Assembly: GCA_027919835.1 (NCBI GenBank) | Contig: JANVFP010000010.1 | Coordinates: 868,001 to 932,000 of the forward strand | DNA: 64,000 bases | Direction of reading: 5' to 3' | From: Lentinula raphanica | Taxonomy: Eukaryota; Basidiomycota; Agaricomycetes; Agaricales; Omphalotaceae | The notes under the pieces: model-generated | Databases searched by the model: none | What the model saw: the letters and a program-made list of their open reading frames with translations, nothing else | What the model was told of the DNA's origin: nothing | Shown: positions 33,814 to 43,828 of the stretch, piece by piece | Layout: every line of letters starts with the position of its first letter | Position numbering within the stretch: the first letter of the stretch is position 1 | Made by a program: the position numbers and the translations under genes

Positions 33814-35025
33814 AATCTGATGACAAGCCTGGTATAGCCTGTGAGCTTTGACCGACAAGCTTATGGGTACATACCGGGCGTCTTGGGGGAGGGAATTTTT
33901 GGCCGGGGACGGATTTTGTTTTCCGGGAAACGACGGAGATAGCCGCTCGTACTCTTGGTTTTTCTTCGTTGCAGGCGAAGGTTAAAGGTTAAGTTTTGGG
34001 GTAATCATCTAACGTGTAGCGCTTCTTTTTTTATCAAGATTTAGTTCATAGTTTTCTTCTAATAGAATAACATACTGTATTTTATCGATTTTCGTTTTGT
34101 CTCTCGAACCCACATGGTAGTTGACCCAAGTGTGAACAGACATCATTCTTCGGCCTGATGCGGTTCTGATGCTCATGAACCTACTAGGATGGATTTTGGT
34201 ATGATTGAGGCAAGAACACTGAATGTTACTGGTACGAGTACCGCGTGGATCATCAGCACTGAGCAGGTTAAAAACAGTGCATGAATTGTCTGAGACTCTG
34301 AGACCCTTTGGTGATTTCAACATCAACAAAGGATCGAACGAAGCATGTAGTTCACTGTTCAAGCTAAGGGAGATAGCCTGAGTCTGGACGCCAGCCTGGA
34401 CCAGCCAGATAAGTACTGATAAGTACCAGCCTGGACATAGGCTGATGGGTGGACACACATCAAGCCGAATAGGATTGTGCCAATTGAACTGCCAGAGCTG
34501 CCTGAGACTGCCAGATCATGCACAGAGATCCATTGTTCCGCCCATGGACCATCGAATCATCGTTCTTCGACATAGTACTAGAAGAATTGAATCATGAATG
34601 GATTCAGAGGGTACCAATTTTACCATTCAGGACATGCACCAGATCATTGTCAAGTCGATTGCAACAGGGCAGAACGGGACCAAGCGCTGTGGTCCCTCTT
34701 ATATCTCCAGTATATTGGGGTCTTTTGGTATGGTTCATCGCTACCAACCTCTAGTATGAGTTGGAAGGTGTGCAGGAGGACTAAGCGGCAAGAGAGGTGA
34801 TAAGCTTGTCCTAATGGATTTTCAGTGCCAATCAGTGAAGGAGGGTGGGAAGTACATATCACCATGCAGGACATATAATGAATGGTCAACAAAGTACTGT
34901 ACTTACTCTCTGCTTCTATGAAATAGAAGGCTGATTGTAAGTGTGGGAAGGATGGATGACGGAACAAAAACCGGAGCCGGCCTTCACTCTTTCAACGCGC
35001 GCGTCGACGGTCATTTTCCTCTTCC
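33814..35025. other. Intergenic with short direct repeats
   Basis: About 1.2 kb without a convincing gene. A cluster of short repeats lies at 34392-34436: CAGCCTGGAC occurs twice, and GATAAGTAC occurs twice between them. CTGCCAGA-like repeats follow near 34489-34517. No ORF with recognisable features was found. Confidence 0.45.
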
Positions 35026-35636
35026 ATGTCAACGACATCGAGCTCAGATGTAGACAACAACTCCAAAGGAAACAAGTTTGGTGCAAAGAAGATAATCCAA
35101 ACAGATGAAAATGGTAGAATTCATCTGGCCATACCACCAAGAGTCCTTATCTTACCAGGGGTGGCGTTCATCGTTGGTGCGACAATTGGGATTGTTCGAG
35201 GAGGAAGAGCGTCTTCGTTACGATTCCTAGCAGAAAATGCACATCGACCGCCACGAACGGTGAAAGGATGGTATTTCTACAACAAGACAAAGAACTATCG
35301 GGTGCTCCTTGGCGGGATAAAAGGTGCAGCAAGAGAATCGGGCAAATTGGTAGCGATTTCTGCTGGCTGGGTAGGGATTGAGGAGGGACTAGGAGCGTTG
35401 GGAGGTCCTTGGAATGAAGTGAAAGAAGTTGGTGCGGGACTAGGTACAGCTGCGTTGTTTTGTGGGGCATGTAAGTACAGTGAGATAACACTGTAAGTTA
35501 TACTGAGGAGTTTACAGATAGACTGCCTTTAAAAACAGCAAGACAGACAGTGATATTAGGAGGACTGATAGGAGGAGCGGTGAAAGTTTTGGATTCGGCA
35601 AAACAGCGGCTTATGAAATTTGAAGGGGGAGAATAG
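35026..35636 (+). CDS. Glycine-rich small membrane protein, Tim17-like
   Basis: The start MSTTSSSDVDNNSKGNKFGA is hydrophilic. Four glycine-zipper hydrophobic segments follow: PGVAFIVGATIGIVRGG, LLGGIKGAARESGKLVAISA, GAGLGTAALFCGA and TVILGGLIGGAVKVLD. One intron of about 48 nt (35470-35517) joins CGA to YRLPLKTARQTV in frame. The pattern of four Gly-rich helices resembles the Tim17/Tim22/Tim23 fold, but I do not recognise a specific member. The function is therefore unassigned, and mitochondrial or peroxisomal membrane location is a guess. The protein is about 185 residues long. Confidence 0.68.
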
Positions 35637-35750
35637 ATACTCCACATATGAGAAATCAAGAGAATTGCTTAGCTCTGGGCTGCTCCACAAAAATCCTTAT
35701 TATAACAACTTGTAATCTTGTACATCTACCACCACATTCTCCCTTCTAAC

Positions 35751-38700
35751 ATGCTCAAGTTCTGGCCGACTTCCCCTGCGCCAATCGACCAACTTACTCC
35801 CAGAGTTGATGACGGAGGCCACGAACGCAATCCTTTTGATAACATCCCACAATCACCGAGTACTGCAACCTACCATCCTCTTCTAACTCCAACTAGAATC
35901 GCCTCTGCTCATTCTCCTTTCATTCCTCCTTCTGCATATAAGGAGCTCGATTTAACACCAGGGCCGCACGGGCCACCAACTCAAACTGGCGCCCACGCCT
36001 CTTTTGCGGCTTCACTTCCCACTACCAGCTTGTCTCTTCATGCTCCAGATTTTAACATGCAACTACCGCCTCTTTCTTCCAGAGACAAATCCCGTCCGTC
36101 TCCAAACAAACCCACAACGACACCGTCATCGGCCGCCAAGGCTTCACCTATGAATAATAATACTACCTCCATTACCTCGAATTCATCATCATCGAACCAG
36201 GCTTCAACGCCTGTTTCCAGAGGCCAAATCCATGTCAAACTCATCCAAGCCAGAGGACTCAATGTCCGCTCCATGGCTGCCCAGCCCTATGTTGTCGTCC
36301 AGTTCGAACAGAACGAGTTTGTATCGCGTAATCCGACTGATGAGACGGACAAGGAAGTCAAAGGCACCGCAACAAACTTATCCTTATCGCGGCCAATATC
36401 ATCTAATGCTATTAATGCTCTGGCTGCCGTCGATGCCGCGGCGAAACGAAGAAGTGGCGGGAGCAGTGGAAGCAAAGATAACTCGCCCGTATCGAGTGTT
36501 GGTTCGAAATCATCCCAGACTCTCAATGGTGGTCTTTTTGGACGCCTCTCCGCTCATAATCCTGTTTGGAAACATGAGGTATCCTTGTAGGTATCCAGAC
36601 ATCGGTGGTCATTCCTTATCTGACGTTACTTCCACCAGCGATGTCACCAACTCCAACTCTTATATCACTTTCAACGTCTACGACCGAGCTGTAGAAGATC
36701 AAGGGTTCTTGGGCACACTCCAGATCAAACCTATACTCGTTCATGATCATACTGTCGACCAGTGGTACAAGTGAGTCCTTCACCTACATCGCGATTATTT
36801 TCTTTCGCTTTCTGCCCACTATCGCATCCTGTTCCCACCCGGGGGGGAGCCTGGCTGCCACCGTGCATCGCACAGCCGAGGTATCAATCCGGATCTTAAT
36901 AATTCCCTCATTCATCGATTTTACACATTGTTGTTTTCTTACTTGTCGCCGTCTTCCCGGTATCGCTTGTGAAATAAGCTGCTGACTGATAGAACGTTGT
37001 AGACTCAAGCCGTATGAAAACGATCCCAATGAGCCTGTCACTGGTGAAATGCGCGTTCAAATTACGTTTGAGCAGTACAAGGTGGGTTCTGGATCCATCG
37101 TCTACTTCGTTTTACTTTCTTTTTTTTTCTTCCCATCGCATACATTTCACGATTTTACATCTCACATTTCCATCGTGTCGTGTCATGTTCGTCCTTGAAG
37201 CTTGAAGCTTGACCCCCTTGGTCTGGCATTGGTCACAACTTGCGATGAACCCGGATCCTACGTCCTAGCCTTTTCAATGCGGCGCACCGGGGGCAATACG
37301 TTTTGGTTCGTTGGGGCTTTTACCCGTTAACGGCATTCAAGATTTCTGTCAGGGGATTGGTCGAAGAGATTGGTCGATTTTCGGAACTTGATATGCGTTG
37401 CGTATCAGATTAGGATCAGGCATCCTCCATTTCCCATCCGTCACATTTCGCATTCTCTTATGGTCGCCAGCAGCTATCCTGCACATCCGTAATCCTCATT
37501 TTGCGCCATATCCTCAGTGGGATTCGCACCCCCGCGGGCTATGTGTGTGGGCCTCGCACGAGCCAGTAGAACCCGGACGTGGTCGCTGTTTGCGTATTTC
37601 CGATGGCTTCCTGTCATTTGCTACAACCTATTACCCCGCATACATAGCCTTTTCCCCACAAAACAACGGCAATGGCAACCACAGGAACGACGGAAAGATA
37701 TCTCATTGATTTTCCCCCAACTTTCTCTGGGGCATTTTCTCCACATTTCGTTGTCAAGCACTCAATACACTTCCATCCCGACGCGCTACCGTTTTGGACC
37801 AACTGTTATGCGCTGCAGCGGATTATGTCAGAAACGGGGCTTACGAAGCAAAATGATCGTCGTGGCATCAAACCTTCCCCTACCGTCGACGTCAGAGTTC
37901 TTCCTCTGGCTCCAGTCCTTCATCGCAAATTTCATCTTGACCAGTTTTCCCTCTTTGCTCCATTTCAACTTACAATTTCTCATCTTTTTCTCTCTTTTTT
38001 CTCTCGTTCCAAGTCTACGTTGAACTGACTGTTTCCTCTCCTTTTCCCTCTTCCCTTCTGTCTATGTCACTCGCGAAATCGCCCGTGTTCGCTTCTCGTG
38101 TTTACGACCAACCACGCGCACGCGATCCATTCCCATACATTCTTCATCTCCAAAATAACGTTGATGGCTCATCAACGTCTCGTCCACAACACACTCGCGC
38201 CGAATTCTCCTTCCAGACCAAACGAGCGCTGACTCCTCGCGACTTTGAGTTCCTCAAACTCATAGGCAGGGGTACCTTTGGCAAGGTTTTCCAGGTTCGG
38301 AAACGAGACACCAAACGGATATATGCGATGAAAGTCCTGTCTAAGAAGGAAATCGTGGCAAAAAAGGAAGTCGCACATACGATTGGAGAACGACAGATAC
38401 TCCAGCGATCATTGGAATCACCGTTCCTTGTCGGGTTGAAGTTTAGTTTCCAGACGGAGCATGATCTGTATCTCGTCACGGACTTTAAGAGCGGAGGCGA
38501 GCTGTTCTGGCATTTACAGAGAGAAACCCGGTTTTCAGAAGAGCGGGCAAGGTTCTATGTCGCTGAATTGGTTCTGGCACTGGAACATCTACACAAATAT
38601 GATATCGTGTATCGCGATCTCAAGCCCGAGAACATCCTGCTCGATGCAACAGGCCATGTTGCACTCTGCGATTTCGGTTTATCCAAGGCGAATCTGCCTG

Positions 38701-39858
38701 CGGATGAATTAACGAAGACGTTCTGTGGGACGACGGAGTATCTGGCACCAGAGATACTCTTGGACGAGCACGGGTATTCGAAAATTGTTGATTTTTGGAG
38801 TTTGGGTGTTCTCTTGTTCGAGATGTGCTGTGGATGGAGTCCGTTTTATGCTGAGGACACGCAGCAGATGTATAGGAATATTTGCTTTGGGAAGATCAGG
38901 TTCCCGAAAGGTGTCATCAATGAGGATGGAAAACAGTTCGTCAAGGGAGTAAGTATCTGATATTTTTTATCCAATCATTAGTCTGGCTGAACAATGATCG
39001 GTGTAGCTTCTTAACAGGAATCCTAAAAACCGCCTAGGTGCCAATCGCGACGCTCAGGACCTCAAAGAACATCCTTTTTTCAAAACGATCGACTTCAACC
39101 TTCTTGCACAGAAAAAAGTAACTCCACCATTCAAACCCATCGTCGAGTCGGACGAATCCACATCAAATTTCGACCCCGAGTTCACGGAGAAGAGCATAGC
39201 TGACGTCGGTCTCAACGAGGATGACTATGCTGATTTTGCCGAGGACGATCCTTCTGAAAACTGGGTATCTCAGAGTCTGGGTGCAGGTAGTCTTCCTGGA
39301 GGCCACATGCCCAACGGTCCTTTGGGAAGCGAGAAGACAGGCAAGACGCCTCCGATGACACCCATCTCACCCATGACAACGATGACGTCTCCCAATGGTC
39401 TCTCCAACGGCACTGCGCACGCTACTCACAAGACATCCAAGCACAAATCTTCCCGCAGTGGAGGCGGATTATCGCGGAACGGAAGTGGCGCTTCGACAAA
39501 ATCCAATCGATCTTCGAAATCCTCACTCAACCGTGCCCCGAACGGAATCGACATCCATTCCGCAGGACGGCAGGCAAAGAAACATCGACAGCCTGCGGGG
39601 ACACCGTTGACGAACAGTGTCCAGGAGAACTTTCGTGGGTTCACGTATAGCGGTGGGGAGTCGGTCTCGTCGCATGCGGATGCGTTTGCATCGCGGAAGA
39701 TTGAGGATGATGATGATGATGAGGATTATGTGGATGTGGATGACGAGTTTGAGGGGGTCACGGAAGATGAGTTTGAGGATTTTGGGAAGAGTGTGGGGAG
39801 GTATGCGAATATGAGGAAAAAGGGGATGGGGTTCACGGATTTGGATGACATGAATTAA
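35751..39858 (+). CDS. SCH9: AGC protein kinase Sch9 with N-terminal C2 domain
   Basis: Sch9 is the fungal S6K-like effector of TORC1, controlling growth, ribosome synthesis and stress. The start MLKFWPTSPAPIDQLTPRVD begins a Ser/Pro-rich region. The C2 domain follows: GQIHVKLIQARGLNVRSMAA, then PYVVVQFEQNEFVSR, and after an insert NPVWKHEVSFDVT, TFNVYDRAVEDQGFLGTLQI and GEMRVQITFEQYK. A 1.1-kb intron (37082-38216) precedes the kinase domain. That domain shows TPRDFEFLKLIGRGTFGKVF, the lysine in YAMKVLSK, YRDLKPENILL, CDFGLSK, the T-loop TFCGTTEYLAPE and the AGC tail. The hydrophobic motif is FRGFTYSG. The acidic C-terminus ends TDLDDMN at 39858. All catalytic residues are present. Confidence 0.95.
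37082..38216 (+). promoter_or_regulatory. 1135-bp SCH9 intron with possible internal promoter
   Basis: The donor AAG|GTGGGT and acceptor TTCCAG|ACC join FEQYK to TKRALTPRDF in phase 0. The intron is about 20 times longer than the 50-60 nt introns elsewhere. Its 3' part (about 37960-38062) is strongly CT-rich and is followed by an ATG at 38064. That ATG opens a frame running unspliced into the kinase domain. The structure resembles a promoter and start for a C2-less isoform; this is an inference. Confidence 0.5.
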
Positions 39859-40474
39859 GTTCTTGTCGTTCAGTTTCCAGACCGACTATAGAAGGAATTG
39901 GGGCAAGTTTTCCTGAGAGCATTCTCAGGTGGAATGCATTAATCGGGTCTTGCTATGATGATCCTCTGGGTTTTTCTTAATCTATCGGTAATTCGTCTCA
40001 ATCTATGTTGTACTAACGGTTGAAGGGGTTGTAGACTCGCAATCGTTTTTCTTTTTTTCTGGTTTTTACACCTGACACGTCCATCCTTCACTCAAATGTT
40101 CCCCTATGTACATGCTTTTTCTACTCTCTTATACACAATCGGACCTTGGCTTCTGTATTTTTCTCCTTCACGTTAAACTCATCAAGCAGTAACTTTCTTA
40201 ACCGTATAAACACATTTACATATCATATTTATCTTCACATAAAATTACTAGCTGTAATACAACCCCTACAAAATTTCTAAATCTCTTTGCCTACATACCA
40301 TCTTGAGCACAACACAAATTTGGCAAGAAATTTTTTTTCCCGAGGTCCTATGTCCAAAATGTTGGCCTCAACGTTTTACCTACGAACATCAACGGAGCCT
40401 ACAGCAATTTACGACTGTCAGGGCAATACCCACACAGTGACATACTATGTAGCACGGATAGCCAGAGAGCGCAA
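39859..40474. other. Convergent intergenic region
   Basis: 3' flanks of SCH9 and of the RNPS1-like gene, AT-rich with T tracts. No gene seen. Confidence 0.5.
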
Positions 40475-41444
40475 TCAATTTCCTGGCGACCTTGACCGAC
40501 TGTCCCTAATATCATCTCGGCTGCCTTTACTTCTGCTCCTGGCTTTACTCCTGCTCCTACTCCTGCTATACCTGGACACCGAGGAATACGACATCGACCT
40601 TGACCTCGATCTCGTCCTGGACCTCGACCTCGAGTACGACCTCGATCTACTAGACCGCACAGAATAACTCCTCGACCTACTCCTGCTTCTCGAACGCGAA
40701 CGAGAGACCGACCGACCCCGTCGACCATAACCACCTCTCGAATAACTCGGAGACCTCCTTCGCGGACCCAGCCCTCCTCTCCTTATAGGCGAACGAGAAC
40801 GAGAGTATCCACCCATACGGGCTCTGCGTGGTGGAGGAGGGCCTCCACGACCACGACGACCATATCCTCGTCCTCTGTATCCCGGACCATCATCCTTGCG
40901 GCGGTAGCGGTTGGGAGGTGATCTAGAGCGTGAGGAGGAGGGTGAACGGGAATAAGACCTGTTTCGGCCTCTGTCGCGTCCATTCCGACGAGGAGGGGGT
41001 CTTGGTGACCGAGATCTGGACGAACGAGATCGAGGGGAGCGGGTTCGAACTGGTAGATCAGATAGCTCGACTTTGAGGACTGCGCCGTCGAGTTGACCAC
41101 CGTTCATGTGGGAAGCGGCGATATGTGCTTCTGAAGGCTGGGAGAATTCGAGTGCTGCTTTGCCTCTATTTTGACCGGCTATAAGAGATCATTGTAAGTA
41201 AAACGATGAGGTAGAGAGTCATGTAATACGAACATTTGGTGTAGAGTGGTAAATCAAGTTTTACTATTTGACCATAAAAGCCAAACACAGTCCGAAGATG
41301 CGACTCGACAACGTTTCGCGTCAAATTATTGATTATGACAACCTTGGCATCTGGGAGTTCGGTCTCTTTGCCGTTGTCCATGTCGATATCTGCATTTGTG
41401 TTTTGCAAAGGACGAGGGGAAACGGAACGGCCTCTTTCGGACAT
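40475..41444 (-). CDS. RNPS1: RNPS1-like SR splicing protein
   Basis: RNPS1 is an RNA-binding SR protein of the exon-junction/ASAP complexes. The start MSERGRSVSPRPLQNTNADI at 41444 is followed by one RRM: KVVIINNLTRNVVESHLRTV, FGFYGQIVKLDLPLY and, after an intron at about 41180-41235, GQNRGKAALEFSQPSEAHIA. The RRM ends ASHMNGGQLDGAVLKVELS, matching the mammalian sequence pattern ...HMDGGQIDGQEI. The C-terminal half is an extended Arg/Ser region with PRPPPRRNGRDRGRNRSY and Gly-rich stretches, and then long RS repeats. The stop is at 40475. The DNA of the RS part is an imperfect short repeat that gives shadow frames on the other strand. Confidence 0.85.
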
Positions 41445-41557
41445 AGCTTTGAACTGGAGGTTGTGGAAAGAGAAAAGCAACTAAATTGTTTATGTTACGC
41501 CTGTGACCAATGTCACAGGCAGATACGAGCGCTTAAACTTTGGGCGCTTCACAATTT

Positions 41558-43432
41558 CTATGCAAATACACTCTTTACTCTCGATACAGCCCATGGACTA
41601 CCAGCAGCATAAAAGTCCATAGGATAGTATACATCTTCAGAGTCCCCCTCCTTCTTACTACTTATCTCTTCCAACGCCCTAGCCTCTTGATCAGACTCGA
41701 GCCATCTCGTATCCTTCCCTGTGCCCATCACCACCGCGCATTCATACGGGCTAAGCAATGGGTGTTCGAAAGCGTACCCCCAATCGATTGAAAGTCGAGG
41801 GCAGGAAGTTTGGATGAAGGTGGATATTCGAGGATGGTATATGGAAGTTGATTTAGAGTAAGGCTGAATTTCGTTTGACGAAGGTTCCTCAGAAGAGGAT
41901 GGATGTCGACCTGCATTGAAGAGGGCTAGTTTCGCAGGTGAAAGTTCAGAGAGAAGAATAGGCATGTATGGAATAGGTGTATGGGATTCTCGGAGTTGGT
42001 TTGTAATTGCCTACAGACCATTTGGTATCAAGCAAGGACGAACTTAATAAATCATACCCATTTACCTGTAGCTGTCTGAAACTTCCTTGTCTTCCGAGAG
42101 TACCAAGGATCACACCCCAAAGTGGTGCATCTATCTCATCATTGTTTGTAGATGCAAGGTCTGCTGTTGCCATCCCAGATGTTGGTTTGGCAGCTTCGAT
42201 CCACCCTATACTCTTCCTTGCTCCTTCAATCGCATCTCTTCTCACCGTTCTCATCTCTCGATGCCCGTATCGCTCACGAGTGAGCTTCTTAGAGTACGGG
42301 TCATATCTGAATGCTGGGACAGATGGATTGGCAATCATGATCGCTTCAAGGTGAAAACGTCCATCACCGAGGTAGCTGATAATAGAGGTTATGAAGCTGA
42401 AAGACGTATAATCATGAGAACGGGAAGTAGCTCACAGAATCGCATCGACGTCTTCGTTCAGCTTAGGTGCTGTACAGCCGAGAATTTCACCAGGCGACAA
42501 AGGTTTTGATCGAGGGATGGTGGGATCGTACTCGGAAGTCCATAGGGAGCCCGAGGAATTTGAGGGTGTGTATGGTACACTCAGATCTTCCTTCAGCCGT
42601 TGTAGAGCAGCGACGAACTGGATCGTTGATACTAAAGCCAGTCGTGTAGGATCCACATTCTTCTTCGTATCAGCAACTACCACATCTACTTCCTTGCCAT
42701 CTTGTTCCCCCGTCTCAGGAGGCGGCGCTTCTATCCTCAGACCCGGACCAGCGATGGGTATTCTCTCCCCAGAGCTGATCTCTCGTTCACCTTCTTCACC
42801 CATCCCAAGCGACATCAAAGCATCGCGGAACGCGTCACGATCGCTCGGCAGATTAGCGCGAATTGTTTGGTGTAGATGTATCGAATCGATGCCAATTTCG
42901 ACGAAGACGTACAGAGTCTTGATATCCTGTGTAAGATTTGAGGGAACGAGACAGGAGTGTCCATAGTGCACCAACATATCGCAGCCTAGAGCAAGAGCGG
43001 TGTAATCATCTACACAGCAAGCTCCGTATGTGACGTCTCCCATTATTGTCGTCAACGCTGGTGTGAATCTTCATGAGGTACGAGTCAGTAACGATTGCTG
43101 GATACGAAGATGAAAAGATACCTCTCGATGATATCAGCAATCGCACAGGCAAACATCTGCAATCCTTCAGGCATCTGTAACGCTACCATCTTGCTGCCGT
43201 TCTTCCGCACATGATGAATCGTTTTGTGAATCTCAAAACTGTAGTTTCTTGGGAGGACTTGCTCGATGATGGAGTTCAATTCGGGGTCTTCGAGGATTTC
43301 AGCAGGGATTTGGTTTCGGAGGACAAAGTTGGAAGGATCGGAGGATGTGGTGGGTTTGGAGTTTTTGGAGCCGACGAAGCGACGACGAGGCTTGCTGGCA
43401 TCTTTCTTGGGAGTAACGTTGGGAGAGGACAT
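41558..43432 (-). CDS. DPH1: Diphthamide synthesis protein Dph1
   Basis: Dph1 with Dph2 forms the radical-SAM-like [4Fe-4S] enzyme that transfers the 3-amino-3-carboxypropyl group from SAM to the histidine of eEF2. The start [20 protein letters not shown] leads to [20 protein letters not shown] and [19 protein letters not shown]. The first cluster cysteine lies in [40 protein letters not shown] and [10 protein letters not shown] (second cluster site) follow. [20 protein letters not shown] and [14 protein letters not shown] come next, with the third cysteine in [14 protein letters not shown]. The end is [16 protein letters not shown] at 41558. Introns near 43035-43125, 42360-42430 and 41995-42070 interrupt the gene. 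Confidence 0.93.
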
Positions 43433-43536
43433 TGCAATATGGTTGGAGGAAGAGCTTACAGAGCATTCATAAATCATTATTCTATTTCTACTTTCTTTTT
43501 GAGAATATGTTACTGGGTGTTAAGGAATTTATAACA

Positions 43537-43618
43537 TCCGATATGGTGTAGTGGCTAACATTATCGCCTCTCATATAGTACGACGCGATAGCCCGGGGTT
43601 CGATTCCCCGTGTCGGAA
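43537..43618 (+). tRNA. tRNA-Glu (CTC) with 10-nt intron
   Basis: The acceptor arm TCCGATA (43537-43543) pairs with TGTCGGA (43611-43617), with A at 43618 as discriminator. The anticodon stem ATCGC (43563-43567) pairs with GCGAT (43585-43589). The loop C-T-CTC-A-C carries the anticodon CTC at 43570-43572. The intron TATAGTACGA (43574-43583) sits exactly one base 3' of the anticodon, the canonical position for nuclear tRNA introns. The T arm has a good B box, GGTTCGATTCC (43597-43607). Sequence and anticodon identify tRNA-Glu. Confidence 0.93.
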
Positions 43619-43641
43619 TAAAAGTGCCCCCCGTTGCAGTC

Positions 43642-43646
43642 TTTTT
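43642..43646 (+). terminator. Pol III terminator of tRNA-Glu
   Basis: A run of five T residues lies 24 bp downstream of the tRNA 3' end, a standard RNA polymerase III stop signal. Confidence 0.65.
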
Positions 43647-43828
43647 GTCCCCTTCTCTTATCGCCGGCACCTGTGTCACGAAATCTAGCAACAGTGTCGC
43701 CGCACAGGAAAAACGATGAGTCCAATGAATACATGATTGTCCAAAGTTGACATTCACTGTAGTGATCATTCTGAAGGTACGTCTGAATGTAATCACATAG
43801 TATTAACTATCCGGCGTAAGCAATGTCC

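Noticed and set aside
37517..38028. Open frames within the SCH9 intron
   Set aside because: Rich in Leu, Phe and Ser from CT-rich DNA. No domain and no splice-supported connection.
38064..38960. Separate kinase gene starting at 38064
   Set aside because: The C2 exons upstream join to this kinase in phase 0 and together make the known Sch9 architecture. It is kept only as a possible internal isoform.
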